Shown here piece by piece: positions 1 to 12,392 of a stretch of 64,000 nt of DNA (the stretch's first letter is position 1; every line of letters begins with the position of its first letter). The DNA comes from Citrus sinensis (Eukaryota; Streptophyta; Magnoliopsida; Sapindales; Rutaceae), in assembly GCF_022201045.2 (NCBI RefSeq), contig NC_068563.1, positions 1,798,001 to 1,862,000 on the forward strand. Reading direction: 5' to 3'. The translations under genes and the position numbers were made by a program. The notes under the pieces are model-generated. The model saw nothing but the letters and a program-made list of their open reading frames with translations. It did no database searches and had not been told where the DNA came from.

Positions 1-1
1 C

Positions 2-3000
2 CGTGAGACCTGCTGGAAAATTCATGGGAAACCTGCAAATTGGAAAGGGAAAGCTGGCCGAGCCAACCCTACTGCCAATGAGGTTGAGACCAGCCCCTTC
101 ACCAAAGAGCAGATGGAGCATCTTCTTGCACCGTTAAAATTTGATTCGGTACCCAATGTTCCTAGTGTTTCTGTGGCACACACAGGTAATAAATTCTATG
201 CTCTATCTTGTCAATTTAAATCTGCTCCATGGATAATAGATTCAGGAGCATCCGACCATATGACCAATTCCTTACATTTGTTTGAAACTTTTTCACCATG
301 TCCCGAAAATAAGAAGGTTAGGATAGCCGATGGTAATCTCTCACCAATTGTAGGACTAGGCCTTATAAAACTTTCTGAAAGAGTAGATCTTAAATCTGTT
401 CTCTATGTCCCTAAACTTGTTTGTAATCTCTTGTCAGTTAGCAAACTATCTAGAGACTCTAACTGTTCTGTTATTTTCTATGAATCCTATTGCATTTTTC
501 AGGACCGGAGCTCGGGGAAGACGATTGGCAGTGCTAGGATGATTAATGGTCTCTATTATTTCGAGGATAAATTTCTTAGTAATAAAATAGTTCAAGGGCT
601 AAGTAGTATTAGTTCTTTATCTGCTCGTGATCAAATAATGGTTTGGCATTGTCGTTTAGGCCACCCAAGTTTTCCTTATTTAAAACATTTATTTCCAGTG
701 CTATTTAAAGGGATTGATCCTTCATCATTTCAATGTGAGAGTTGTTTAATGGCAAAAAGTCAAAGAAAATCTTATATTCCAAAACCTTATCATGCTTCAA
801 GACCGTTTTATTTATTCCACAGTGATGTTTAGGGTCCTTCAAAAGTGACCACAATTTCTGGAAAAAAATGGTTTGTGACTTTTATTGACGATCATACACG
901 TCTGTGTTGGGTTTACTTAATGAGAGAAAAATCTGATGTAGAACAGATTTTTAAAGAATTTTATAGGATGATTGAAACTCAGTTTCAAACAAAAATTAGT
1001 ATTTTGAGATCTGACAACGGAACAGAGTATTTTAATAAAGTTTTGAAAACTTTTTTAAATGAACAAGGAATTTTACATCAATCCTCTTGTTCCGACACAC
1101 CTGAACAAAATGGCATTGCTGAGCGTAAGAACAAGCACTTGTTAGAAGTAGCTAGAGCCATGATATTTTATATGAATGTTCCAAAGTATCTATGGGGTGA
1201 TGCTATACTGACAGCTTCGTATCTTATTAACAGGATGCCTACCAAAGTTTTACAATATATCACCCCGTTGGATTGCTTAAAAAAGGTATTCCCAGAATCT
1301 AGAATCAATTCTGACTTACCTTTGAAAATATTTGGCTGCACAGCATATGTGCACACTCCAAAGAGGCTAAGGTCTAAATTAGATCCAAGAGCTGAAAAAT
1401 GTGTTTTTATAGGGTATGCACCCAATAAAAAAGGTTACAAATGCTTTAATCCCTTTACAAAACGTTTTTTTGTCACTATGGATGTTTCTTTCATGGAAAA
1501 CACATCATACTTTACCAAAAATTTGCTTCAGGGGGAGAAGGTAGTTGAACCAAATTTTTGGGAAATTGCTGAACCCTTACCTAGCACACTACTTGATACC
1601 TTTTTTGAAAAAAAAACCTTGGAAACTAGGCCTAAAGAAATCGAATCTGACATTGGTCTGACAGAAAAAGAAATACTACGAATGGAAAAAAATAGAAACA
1701 ATCTTGAGCCTGTGGTTTATTCTAGGAAAGGTGTCCTTAGAGGTGGTAGAGACCAGGCCATTATCCAAGCACCTGGTCAACCGGAAGCCCTAAGCAATGG
1801 TCATCCAAATGCCTCAGGTAATCCTTCTTCTGTTCCTCCTCTTCTTTTCCTATTAATGACTTAAACTTACCATTACGATCAGATTCTAGGGAAGCGAACT
1901 CTGCACCTGAATCTATTTTGGAACTAGCCCCTGTTATTCTTGAACAGAATCTTAATCTTGACCTCCCCATTGCCCTTAGAAAAGGAACCCGAACATGTAC
2001 CAAACATCCTATTGCCAAATATATTTCCTATCAAAACCTTTCTGACAATTATAGAGCTTTCACTACAAACATTTCAAAACTTGTTGTGCCTAGAAATATT
2101 CAAGAAGCACTTGGTGATCCAAATTGGAGGTTGGCTGTGTTTGAAGAGATGAATGCCTTGAAGAAGAATGATACTTGGGAGATGGTAGAATTACCGAATG
2201 GAAAAAAGGTTGTGGGGTGCAAATGGGTGTTTACTATCAAGAGTAAGGCAGATGGGAGTGTCGAGAGATACAAAGCCCGTCTTGTTGCAAAAGGTTTTAC
2301 TCAAACCTATGGGATAGATTACCAAAAGACCTTTGCTCCGGTAGCTAAAATCAACTCAATTAGGGTCCTGTTGTCTCTTGCTGTTAATTCTAATTGGCCC
2401 TTACACCAATTGGACGTTAAAAATGCTTTCCTTAATGGAGACCTTGAGGAGGAGGTATATATGAGTTCCCCACCAGGCTTTGAAGAAAGGTATGGAAATG
2501 GGAGAGTGTGCAGATTGAAGAAGTCCTTGTATGGACTTAAACAGTCACCAAGAGCTTGGTTTGAGCGCTTTGGCAAGGTGATTAAGCGCTATGCATATAT
2601 TCAAAGTCAAGCTGATCATACAATGTTTTACAAGCATTCAAATGATGGTAAAATAGCTATCTTGATAGTTTACGTGGATGATATCGTGTTAACTGGGGAT
2701 GATTGTGATGAGCTAGCAAAGTTAAAAAAGAAACTGGCTGAGGAGTTTGAGATTAAAGATCTCGGGGCATTAAAATACTTTCTTGGGATGGAGTTTGCTA
2801 GATCTAGAGAAGGCATTTCTGTAAATCAGAAGAAGTATGTTATCGACTTGTTAAACGAGACAGGTATGCTAGGGTGTAAACCTGCTGAAACCCCTATAGA
2901 GCCTAATGTGAAACTGCAACCTGCAGAAGCTGAGAATGTGAAGATTAGGGAGCATTATCAGAGACTTGTTGGGAGATTGATTTATCTATCCCATACACGC

Positions 3001-3627
3001 CCAGATATATCCTTCTCTGTTAGTATGGTTAGCCAATTTATGCATGCCCCAGGACCGGCACACTTTGAAGCTGTCTACAGAATTTTAAAGTATCTAAAAG
3101 GGACACCAGGCAAAGGACTTCTGTTTAAGCCACAAGGACACTTGCAGATTGAAGCCTACACAGACGCAGATTGGGCTGGAAGCATAGTAGACCGAAGATC
3201 CACTTTTGGATACTGTTCATTTGTAGGTGGTAATTTGGTTACATGGAGAAGCAAGAAACAGAATGTGGTAGCTAGGAGCAGTGCTGAGGCTGAATTTAGA
3301 GCTGTAGCCCATGGTATTTGTGAGATCATGTGGATTAGGAGGCTGCTGGAAGAGTTAAAAGCGACAAAATCATCTCCTATGAAGTTGTACTGTGACAACA
3401 AGGCAGCAATCTCAATAGCACACAATCCAGTCCTTCATGACCGCACAAAACATGTGGAGATTGACAAGCATTTCATCAAGGAGAAGATAGATAATGGATT
3501 GGTTCATATGGAGCACATTCCTACTGGAGGACAAGTGGCTGATGTCTTTACCAAAGGACTACACACAAAACAGTTCAATTTTCTAGTTGGCAAGCTGGCT
3601 ATGGAGCATATCTTCAAACCAGCTTGA
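2..3627 (+). pseudogene. copia gag-pol polyprotein (3' gag through RNase H), disrupted
   Basis: The frame is open from base 2, entering at the end of a gag zinc knuckle (RETCWKIHGKP). Protease: WIIDSGASDHM with catalytic DSG (about 230-265). GAG-pre-integrase: VWHCRLGHPS and CESCLMAKS (about 640-760). Integrase: D of HSDV, then FIDDHTR, RSDNGTEY and PEQNGIAERKN, the D-D-E triad (about 815-1140). RT: KARLVAKGFTQ and YVDDIVLTGDD (about 2270-2700). RNase H: AYTDADWAG, SSAEAEFRA and KHVEIDKHFI (about 3155-3470). TAG at 830-832 stands where copia integrases have Trp in the V-W-G-P motif, so TGG became TAG. The 845-1864 frame then stops while the continuing sense frame is +1 shifted; the frame from 1918 to the TGA at 3625-3627 is intact. 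RT and RNase H are therefore readable but not translatable as one polyprotein. Confidence 0.9.
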
Positions 3628-3634
3628 GGGGGAG

Positions 3635-3877
3635 TGTTAGAAAATTAGAAAAAATATGTGCTGTAATTATATATTAGCTGTAAATTAGTCATCATTAGCT
3701 GTAACATAGCTATTTAGGTGCAAATCTATGTATTTTAAGAAAATCTACCTAGAAATTATTCTTTCCTTAAATCAGTGATTTAGTTTCCTGATTTAATGGT
3801 TTTATTTGTGCTGTAAATCTCTATAAAAGAACGATCTCAATGACAGAATAATTAATTCTGTGCAAACCTATTTTTCA
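3635..3877 (+). repeat. 3' LTR of the truncated copia element (right end approximate)
   Basis: It begins TGTTAG directly after the polypurine tract. A TATA-like CTATAAAAGA lies at 3821-3830, as expected for an LTR promoter. The end is placed at the CA of TTTTTCA (3876-3877); without the 5' LTR this is a guess within about 30 bp. Confidence 0.55.
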
Positions 3878-4120
3878 AGTGATGTTAAACTAAAAGTAAA
3901 TAGGTTTTGGATAAAATCAGATCCAAATACTGGAACATAGTCAAGATTGAGCAAGTATTGTTTCCTCAGGTTTGGCTACCTTAATGTGTACCGTACAGTA
4001 CTGATGGGGGTTAAGTTTTGTTGTTTGTTCATAATCAATTGAAATTTTTGAGATGCCGGTCAAGTTTGGAATATGGTCAAAATCAGAACATTTATGAAAA
4101 TCAAAGTTTATTTAACTGGA

Positions 4121-4534
4121 TTTTGAGATATATTGTCCAATGCAATGAACTCGTTGTTCGTACTACTTTTTGATCAAATTCCCTATGTTGAAGTTTGAAT
4201 ATTGAACATGGACTCGACTAGCTTACAGAATCTGTAAGCTACAGCTGCAGCATCAGCCGTTGGATGTGGTTGGATGTGGAGTGAGAAATTAAACCATAGA
4301 AAATGGGACGGTGGGATGACGGGAGATGTTAGGTACAGAATCTGTACCATAGGCAGGTCCTATTGAACATACATGCAGTCTAAGTTTTCTTAGAAAAAGA
4401 TCTTTATCTTACCAACCATATTTTGAGATATATTCTCCAATGCAATGAACTGCTTGTTCGTACCACTTTTAGTGATCAAATTCCCTACGTTGAAGTTTGA
4501 AAATTGAACATACTTGAAGTCTTAAGTTTTCTTC
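4121..4534. repeat. Tandem pair of ~110-bp direct repeats, left copy interrupted
   Basis: The segment from 4121 (TTTTGAGATATATTGTCCAA) recurs from 4421 (TTTTGAGATATATTCTCCAA) and stays alignable for about 110 bp. The left copy is split by the 151-bp element at 4210-4360 and resumes at 4371. The right copy is uninterrupted and so acts as the empty-site reference. Confidence 0.75.
4210..4360. mobile_element. MULE-like MITE, 151 bp
   Basis: The 10-bp direct repeat TATTGAACAT at 4200-4209 and 4361-4370 flanks it as a target duplication. The termini are imperfect inverted repeats: left GGACTCGACTAGCTTACAGA, right end reverse complement GGACCTGCCTATGGTACAGA. A 9-11 bp target duplication points to the Mutator superfamily. 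The core contains CGTTGGATG, shared with the elements at 30083 and 32318. No coding capacity. Confidence 0.75.
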
Positions 4535-6971
4535 AAATCTCCATTATTGTACTATTTATTGTTAAAGCAAATGAATTTTGACTTTTATTTTTGCATTTCT
4601 TTAAATTTAGAACCCGTACATATTGCTGATGCAGGACTTAGGTGGAGTTCTCTCTCAGTGAATTTTGACTGCGCTTGCTGAACTTTTTCCAAAGGTGGAT
4701 CAGTGCTGGAGAATCTTTTTTTGGTGACACAAGGTAATCCAAGTAACCAAACTGTTTATTTCTCCGCTAATTTGTCTAATAAGGTTATTAGCTTTGTCTT
4801 ACTCAAAACTTACATTTTGCTGTACAAAATATATATCATTAATGTAAGTTTAGTTTTCATCTTTTCCTTAAAACTTTTACATGAGCAAATTGCCTGCAGC
4901 TGGTTGTAGACTTGTAGTTCAGGTTCACAGGTGTATTGCCACAAACCACAGGATACCCTCATGTTCACATAGTTTGAACTCTAGACCTCCCGTTCTATCC
5001 AAAGAGATCTTACCAGTTAAATTAACTAGCAATCACATATTATGCTCATTCCGTGTTTATGTGCACTGTTAATGTCGTGTTTGAATCTGAATTTTGAAAA
5101 ATATTTCTGGACCTTTCTCTGAAATGCAGATTTCAATCAAATACTGTCATTTTCTTGCTTTCCTACTCACCAATCTCTCTCTCATTGATTGTAGACTTTT
5201 TGGGTGCAACTGGGAAACGAATTGTACTGGGGAGGTTCCTTCCGCATCTGCAGAGAATTTCATTTATAAATTTATCACTAGTCAACCAAATCTAGGTCTT
5301 TGACTCTTTGAACATTGAAGCCTCACCATATTTATTTATGGGATGTGACTAAGGTGTAAAAGCTGTACCATACATCTACTGTGCTTTTTGTTATTGGTAA
5401 TAATTTATTATTTGTTACGAACAATTAAAAACTGATGGCGGATGCACGAGAAATTTTAGAATACATCAGAGACACCACGTTAGTCATATAATAAGTAAAT
5501 GATATTATGATATGTATGTATTTAGTTTGAAAAATCATTATATAAATGGTGATTAAATTAAATTTAACTACACATGACATGTATTTATTAATTAGTTGTA
5601 ATATATCAAAGATATTATAGAATTTCTTTGGATGCACGGTGCACCTGATGCATCGTAATAAGACCCTTATTTATGTATCCTAATAGCAATTATCATTCAA
5701 TATAAAAATGACATGTTTTTGACTTGGTGGTTCTCTAAGTCTTGCGTCGCTTAATATTATTATTTATTTTACAAAACTTTTCTCTCAGCGGTTTGCTACA
5801 AATGCAGTCGATGCATAAAACTAATGGTCACATGAAACAACCACGTTTGCGCAGGGGCCCCGAAGTTTTCTGAAGTGTCTTTCGAATTTGATTCATTTCA
5901 CACGTGTAACAATTTTTTTTTTCCCCGGATTTTTGACTTTCGATGGTTTCCCATTGGTTTTTATCATGACAAAATTATTTCTTTTGCATCACTCACCATT
6001 GAGGTCAAGACAAACTAATCTTACCTTTTGAATCTCTTGGTGATTGTCATTTCCTTTTCGAATATTTTTGTGTATTATATTTTACGAGAGTAATTTTTCT
6101 TTAAATTTGAGAGTAAATTTATCATTCATTGAGCTAATATTCGGACAGGCTGCTTACATAAATAAAAATAAAACTTATTTTCAATATGAGCCGGATTTTA
6201 ATGAAAACCAGTGTTATATGTAATGTACCCTCAAAAGGACAACCCTTGTTTTCCCTTTTTGAGTTATACAGCAGAATGAGAAATATGAGCGACTATTTTT
6301 TTTAAAAGTATTTTTCTCTTTAAAAAGGAAAAGATTTTCTCCAAAGCTACTTATTTTTTTTTTCAGATAACAAAAATTAGAAAACAATATACGTATTATG
6401 TTGTAGATGAAATTGCAAATAAAATAATTTGATAGCATAAACATTTTAGCAGATACAATATTTACAAAATCAACATCTTCTAATCGTCCGAAACAGGAAG
6501 CTAAGCAGTCACCACAAATCCTATTTTAATCATTTGAGCACTTCACCCCTTACGTGGGTATGTGTATGTTGCACGTGTGTCCATTTACTTTTGTTTCGAT
6601 ATGTGTGGATTGAATTGATGACCATTTCTGATAAAACAAAAATCCAAAATATGGGAGGGTGATGGGTTCACATCACATGTGAAATTATTCTTGTCTTATC
6701 ATTTTTATATTTCATAAAAAACCAATTTATGCATAAAGTGCAGACCAGCCAATTAAAAAATTTAAATATGTTTTTATGCGATACATGCTACTTCTAAAAT
6801 GTTTAAGGTTGGTTTTATATATATAAAAAAAAAATCACTTAAAAATAAACACCATTCTCAAATATTCATACAAAATCCCGATATTTCATTAAAGCACGTA
6901 AAAGGGTTGTGGGTAAAGACTGTTATTCATCGTTGAAGTCGCTTTCGAAAGGGCACTAATTATGAATATTT
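4535..6971. other. AT-rich intergenic sequence, no supportable gene
   Basis: Only short ORFs (under 80 codons) without recognisable domains are present. A few acceptor-like tracts (for example around 5200) precede short open stretches, but no chain of exons with a family signature can be built. I see no RNA gene. Confidence 0.5.
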
Positions 6972-6985
6972 ATGTCCTCTCTTTT

Positions 6986-7204
6986 TTTTTTTTTTTTTTA
7001 ACAACGAGGTATCATGGGAAGAGCTCCAATTATGAGAGACACCTTTAAGCCCCTACCACAACTCAGACTAGAAGTTCCTACTCGAACCGGGAGGCACAGG
7101 TTCTCCCAATAAAGACGACTTTCTTGCGATTCGAACTGAAGAGCAAACCCAGTCAAACTACTTAAGGGGACTCCATTACCAATGGAGCCAACACTTTGTT
7201 GGTC
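6986..7204 (-). mobile_element. tRNA-derived SINE (minus strand)
   Basis: Flanked by the direct repeat ATGTCCTCTCTTTT at 6972-6985 and 7205-7218. Read on the minus strand it starts near GACCAACAAAGTG, has an A-box-like TGGCTCCATTGG and a B-box-like AGTTCGAATCG, and ends in a poly-A tail (poly-T on the plus strand from about 6982). These are the hallmarks of a pol III-transcribed, LINE-mobilised SINE. Confidence 0.85.
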
Positions 7205-7218
7205 ATGTCCTCTCTTTT

Positions 7219-8590
7219 ATTGTGTGAATGGCAGACTTTTGTTTTAGATTCAAATAGCTGAAACGTAAACCAACTTGTAATTGTCAATGACGGAGCATCA
7301 AATTTCTTTCCCAACCAACTTTTCGTTTGTTTGAATCATTATCTCATTCTTTTTTAAAAATAAATAATTAAGAAATCATCATCTTAATTAATCGTGCTCA
7401 AATCTCCATTCTGACTCTATTTGATGTAATTTTTTAAATAAAACTTTATTTAAGTAGTGCTTTACCAAAAATATTTTTTAATTATTTTATTGTTAATAAA
7501 ATCTTTTATTAAAAATTATAAAATTATTTTCATAGACAATTTTTTTCAAAATTACATTATGAAAAAAATAAAATAAGATTGTTGAGTAAGTAAACGATAT
7601 TTTAAATATTTTAATATTTCAAAAAAAATTTCAATCTTTACTCTTAAAAGTCGAAAATTTAAATATTTACTAGTAGATACGAAATATCGTATTTAATTTT
7701 CAGAAGCTCTATTAAAAAAATAACAACACAAAAATTAAAAAAAAAACTTATGAAATTAAATAAATACTTATGATTATTGGATAAGTCATACTAAAAAGTA
7801 GCTTAACCAAAATTTCAAATATTTCACTATTATTCCATATACGCATTTGTTATATTACATCTAAAGTTTAACGAAAGTTTAAACACACATAATTATAACA
7901 TAGTCTTTGGTTTGTAAAATCTTTACTTAATAAAGGTGAAAGAAGAAATACTTAGAAAACCCGAACGTTTATTCCTCCAAGATAGAGGAAGGATTTTTTT
8001 ATATCACGCTAACCATGGCCTAGATAGGTGATATGTATCTGCTCAATTAATAAGCCATTACTTGAGTTTGTAGTCAAATTTGGGCCAAAATTTTCTATTT
8101 AGTGTTGGCTCCCATTGTTGCTTTGGAACGTTGAATTGTCAGAGTCAATCGTGCCAACAATGGAAAAATAAAACTAAAAAAGGAAGAAAATTAGTTTTAT
8201 GGTTAATATTCAATCATATGAAATGTCAAACTTAAATTGATATATATATCTTATCTCCTAATTTGCCTTGGGCAAAAGTGGAGAAACTCACCATATGGAT
8301 CATAAACAATTATAGCAATACCAAGAATGGTAGCATTTGTTTCTCAACATCTTTTGCAGACAAACATATTTCATGAGATATTGCGTGCCACAAATAAGTG
8401 TACAAAATGATAGAAATAGACCCATTATTTGCTGCTAATATCTGTCGCATAAATTTATAACGTAATTAATTTGATAAGGATTAAAAAAATTAAGTATTTT
8501 TATTAATTTAATTTGTATAAAAGTTACAATTTTGTTTTAACTTAAGTATCTGGTGTGGTGAAAGATCAAAAAGGATAAACTCTATTAACA
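7219..8590. other. AT-rich intergenic sequence
   Basis: Very AT-rich and poor in long ORFs. No domain, RNA or transposon terminus could be recognised. Confidence 0.5.
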
Positions 8591-8592
8591 CT

Positions 8593-9581
8593 ATATGCAT
8601 TTACGGATAACACACGTAGCCACGTGAAATTTTAACTAAGCAAATTACTATTTTAATTTTATTTATTAATCAAATATTAGAGTGGGAATCCCGGGATTAG
8701 GAGTGTGGAGTGAGATGAAAGTAAGTTGTTTGCTTGCATTGGAATGGGTGTATGAAACCATAATCAGAATCTAATTTATATGTTTATTTTATCTTGAGTT
8801 GGGAGTAAATTGTTTTAAATTATAATTTTACCCTTATTTAAAGAATTGTAGCTTTTACTTACAAAAATTAATAAATAATATATTTGATAAATAATATATT
8901 TATTTTATTACATTTGTAAGTTAATAATAATTATTAATATTCTTAATTGTGTAAATATAAATTTTTTATTAATTTTAATTATGTAAATTAAAAATTATTG
9001 ATAAGAGCAATACAAATGAAATATTATTATTATTAATATATACAAAATTAATATTTTCTTAGAATAAACTATTGATTATCATTAATTATTAATATTAAAA
9101 AATATAATATTATTATTTTTAAGTAATTTTAACTTAGAATCAATGTAAATTATTATTTTAAATAAATATAATAATATTATATTTAAATAAGTTTAATATT
9201 ATTATTTTTAACAATTTTATTTATAAAATAATATACTAATATTATTTAAATAAATATGATGTTATTTATTTTATTTTATTAAATATAATTATTTTAAATT
9301 TAATAAAATAAAGATTAAAAAAAAAGAATAGGTGAGAGTGGATCTCTCCCATGGGAGTGGGGGACTCCTTACTCCAAAAAATGGGTGAAGGCCACAAAAT
9401 TAAATTCTCACTCCTTTCTTAAAATATGTAAATAAATATTAAAATATAAAGAATTTGCATTCTTTGCTCCCACTCTAATAAGTAAATATAAGATATATGC
9501 ATTTACAGATAAGACACGCAGCCATGTGAAATTTTAACTTAGCATATTACTCTTATTTTTTTATTTATTAACCAAATATTT
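8593..9581. repeat. ~87-bp direct duplication flanking an inverted-repeat element
   Basis: The left arm at 8593-8677 (TATATGCATTTACGGATAAC onward) and the right arm at about 9493-9581 (TATATGCATTTACAGATAAG onward) align over their whole length with scattered substitutions. Between them sits the terminal-inverted-repeat segment 8678-9477. The arms are far longer than a transposon target duplication. Confidence 0.7.
8678..9477. mobile_element. Non-autonomous TIR element, unclassified, ~800 bp
   Basis: It starts TAGAGTGGGAATCCC and ends with the complement of TAGAGTGGGAGCAAA. Subterminal motifs such as GGAGTGTGGAGTGAGAT also have inverted partners near the right end. The interior is very AT-rich with no ORF. 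No clear target duplication, so no superfamily is assigned. Confidence 0.5.
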
Positions 9582-10247
9582 TTTATATGTATTTCTTAGC
9601 CAAATTAACCGTTATACAATTAAACCGGAGATGATTTAACTACGAGTTAAAAGTGGGTTGACTTGAGAAGCTCCTGATTTTGTGATAATTATTTGGATTT
9701 GATTTCGTGAACTAAACTAGTTATATTAGATAAGAACAAATGATTTGATTCTACGCTACACGGTTCATGATAAACATTCGTCTTATAAAATGAGCGGTTA
9801 AGATGTTATGATCAACCTTAAAGTTAATGTTAAAAAGAAATTAGAAAAAGAAAAAAGGAGTTGTGTATTGTATGACCGTCAGTCAGACAAGTTCTTTTGA
9901 GGAAGATGGACACTTCAAGTACACTCAATCATAACCCAATCACAGAAGTCAGAAAAGGACGGTGAGTGGCAAACTGGAGATTATCACAAAAACTAACCCC
10001 ATATTTCTAAATCTCAGTCGATAAAGACCCACAAAACTATGACCCAAGAACGAAAGAAATCAAACCAAATCCAAGCAGAAGCAAAAGCGAAAGCGAAAAC
10101 TAAAAACACAAAGCAGAAGCAAGTTTTTTTTTTCCTATCCTCAAAGCACAAAATCACAAAATGCTAGATTTATAACACCAAAAACCCAAGAAGGCAATCA
10201 CTCCCCACCACTTTTTGTGTTCATATTGTTTTCTGATCAAACCCAAA

Positions 10248-10448
10248 ATGGCAATAAACCAGCTGGAGAATTTGGTGGAGTCGATCAAATCGAAAGTGAG
10301 AGCCTTGAAGAAAAAGAAGAACAAACCCTACATCAAAATGGACAAAAGCTCAAGTGTTAAAGTTGAGATCCGCAGCAGAAAAGCAAAAAAGCTCATTGAC
10401 AAAACTCTTCAGGTTGCTGATCGCCCTGGCAAGCGTAGCATACAATAA
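10248..10448 (+). CDS. Small basic plant protein, 66 aa, function unknown
   Basis: ATG at 10248 is in a good plant context (CAAAATGGCAA). The open frame continues 33 bp upstream to an in-frame ATG at 10215, but the 10248 start gives the sequence that looks conserved. The product opens MAINQLENLVESIKSKVRAL, has a K-rich centre, then SSSVKVEIRSRKAKKLIDKT and a PGKRSIQ end. It is strongly basic and hydrophilic, with no signal peptide or membrane segment. The composition and regular heptad-like amphipathic start look like a real short plant protein rather than a chance ORF, and I have the impression of similar short unannotated proteins in other dicots, but I cannot name the family. The upstream A-rich, stop-free leader would suit a 5' UTR. 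It is the only plausible host gene between 4 and 19 kb. Confidence 0.6.
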   Translation: MAINQLENLVESIKSKVRALKKKKNKPYIKMDKSSSVKVEIRSRKAKKLIDKTLQVADRPGKRSIQ

Positions 10449-11623
10449 CTTGAGTCTTTTCTAATTTGTATGTGTAGGTATACAATATATTTTGTGTTAT
10501 CATTTTTTTTGGTTTTGTCTGTGCATGTTTGTTGTGCAAGCTGATTCCGTGTTATAGAAATGGAACCGTTTCAGATTTGCAACAGTTTTTACAAAAGCAC
10601 TTTCATTATTAATGCTTTCTCTCTTAATGGCTAATGAATCTTTAATGAAATGGGTTCTTCTCTTCTTCTTAGAAACCTCTATCAAGAATAAAAATTAAAA
10701 ATTAAAAGTATTTTTAAAAAATTGTCAATTGACAAATAATAGGTCACATAAATTATGACAATTTATTTTTTTCAAAATTTGGGATTCTGAGAGAGAGAGA
10801 GAGAGATAGATGAAGTAGTGATCATGGCTTCTAAAAATATATTGCATGTAGACAAGTGCACATATGTTCTCAGATGTGTTTGAATCTTGATATTATTTCT
10901 GTACGCTCAACACATGGTTTTCTAGGTGCTGTTTAACTTTGACCCCGATATAAGTATTTTTGGGATGGGTTCAAAATTTTCTGTTCAAAAAATTTGAAAT
11001 TGAACTTGAACCTTTGCTCGAACTAATTCTATTAAGTTAAAATAATGCTAATATTACAAGCGAATTATAAAAAAATGGGTTGTTTTGTAGACACACGTTT
11101 CTTTTTAATAATCATAACCACTGACAATAGGATATGCCAAGTTGGTCGTACCAAATTTTCTGGCAATTAAATTGATACTACCAGATTTTCCGGCAGGTGG
11201 TAAAGACTGAAACGGAAGAGCATCTAGTCTAAGAACTATCGAAAGCACGTTAGATTTTTATGGCTTTTGGCCAAAAGATCCGAATTTGAAGCAATTTGAT
11301 AACCAATTCATATGAAATTGGAAGCACTATTTAATTAGATAACTATTAAAAAGAATACATAATCAGCACTATTGACCTTCTTTTGGTGCCGGGAATTGCT
11401 GATACATTCGTTTTCTGGCTAGAATTTAATTGGACGCAATAAATTGCTCTTCAGAGCTTCCAGGTTGGTCCTCTCAAAATGAAATTTGAAAGTTTGACTA
11501 CAAATATGGACATTAGTGCGGCTTATTTCTAGTTCTAATGCTCAAAGTGGCTTTCTTATTTCTAATTATAATTCCCAAGTAGCTTTCATTTGACAAAATA
11601 ATAATAAATAAAAGAAAAATGAT
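10449..11623. other. Intergenic; contains a short (GA)n microsatellite near 10790-10806
   Basis: Downstream of the small gene. Apart from the GA repeat I see no structure: no ORF over 61 codons with recognisable content, no RNA gene. Confidence 0.5.
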
Positions 11624-12392
11624 GTTTGTCCCAGGTCAAACCCCGAAACAAAACAAAACGACGTCGTTTGGGTTTTTTTTTTCCTTTTTGTTTCTCTAAA
11701 ATGTTGCCGTTTGACTTAACATTTGCAAAATGACTTTGTGTATCTCTTCCTCTTCGTTTCTTCGTTTCACCAGGGAATGAGACAGATAGAATCTCTGCGT
11801 CTCTCTTCCTCTTCGTTTCTTCGTTTCACCATTTAACAAGACAAAATGGAAAGAATCTTCGTCTTTGTTACTATCTAGCACCCGAACGAAGATCAAGCAG
11901 TGTTGTGTTTGCCAAAAACAACTCAACATTCAAATTGAAATAGCTCAAGCTTGTTGTAAAAGTATTGCAGTATAAGGTTGGGATATACAAACAAATGCCC
12001 AGCTCATTAATCAACATTCAAAATACAATATAGAAAAAAATATTCAGTTAATCTTGTTTTGCCGAAACTTCACAACCGCTGTTGGTCTTGTTCCGTCGAA
12101 ACTCAGCTTGGTAACCGAAACTCAGCTTTCACGGACAAATTTCGTAGCTGTTGTTAATCACCTTCTTCATTAAATGGGTGAGTTCTTTTTAAGAGAAAGA
12201 TCAGAGCTTAAGACGAAGAGGATGAAGAGAAAAGCAGCTGTTAAATCAAACAAAGAAGAAGAGAGGCTGCGATTCTGCAGAGTCATTTTGCAAATACTAA
12301 GTCAAACGGCAACATTTTAGAGAAGTAAAAAGAAAAAAAACAAACGGCGTCGTTTTGTTTAATTTCGGGATTTAATTCGGGATAAATATCAG
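11624..12392. mobile_element. Mutator-like TIR element, ~770 bp, non-autonomous
   Basis: Long terminal inverted repeats of about 110 bp: the left arm runs through AAACAAAACGACGTCGTTTG and TGTTTCTCTAAAATGTTGCC, and the right arm carries the complement (GGCAACATTTTAGAGAAG and CAAACGGCGTCGTTTTG). Long TIRs with the ACGACGTCGTTT motif are typical of plant MULEs. Inside, a CTTCCTCTTCGTTTCTTCG block is repeated twice (11745-11830). The 77-codon minus-strand ORF across it is built of this repeat and is not called a gene. Ends are good to about 10 bp; no convincing target duplication. Confidence 0.7.

Larger units (their letters stand above)
1..3877 (+). mobile_element. Ty1/copia LTR retrotransposon, 5'-truncated by window edge
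   Basis: The domain order protease, GAG-pre-integrase, integrase, reverse transcriptase, RNase H, followed by a polypurine tract (GGGGGAG at 3628-3634) and an LTR-like 3' segment, is that of Ty1/copia. The 5' LTR, primer site and most of gag lie left of the window. The copy is dead: one nonsense codon at 830-832 and a frameshift between about 1780 and 1850 split the polyprotein. The right boundary at 3877 is an estimate because no partner LTR is visible. Confidence 0.9.

Noticed and set aside
4600..5300. Exons of an unrecognised gene (acceptor-like tracts near 5200 and short frames)
   Set aside because: No consistent phase chain or family motif; left as intergenic.
11696..11929. 77-codon minus-strand ORF
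   Set aside because: Composed of an internally repeated CTTCCTCTTCGTTTC block of a MULE-like element.
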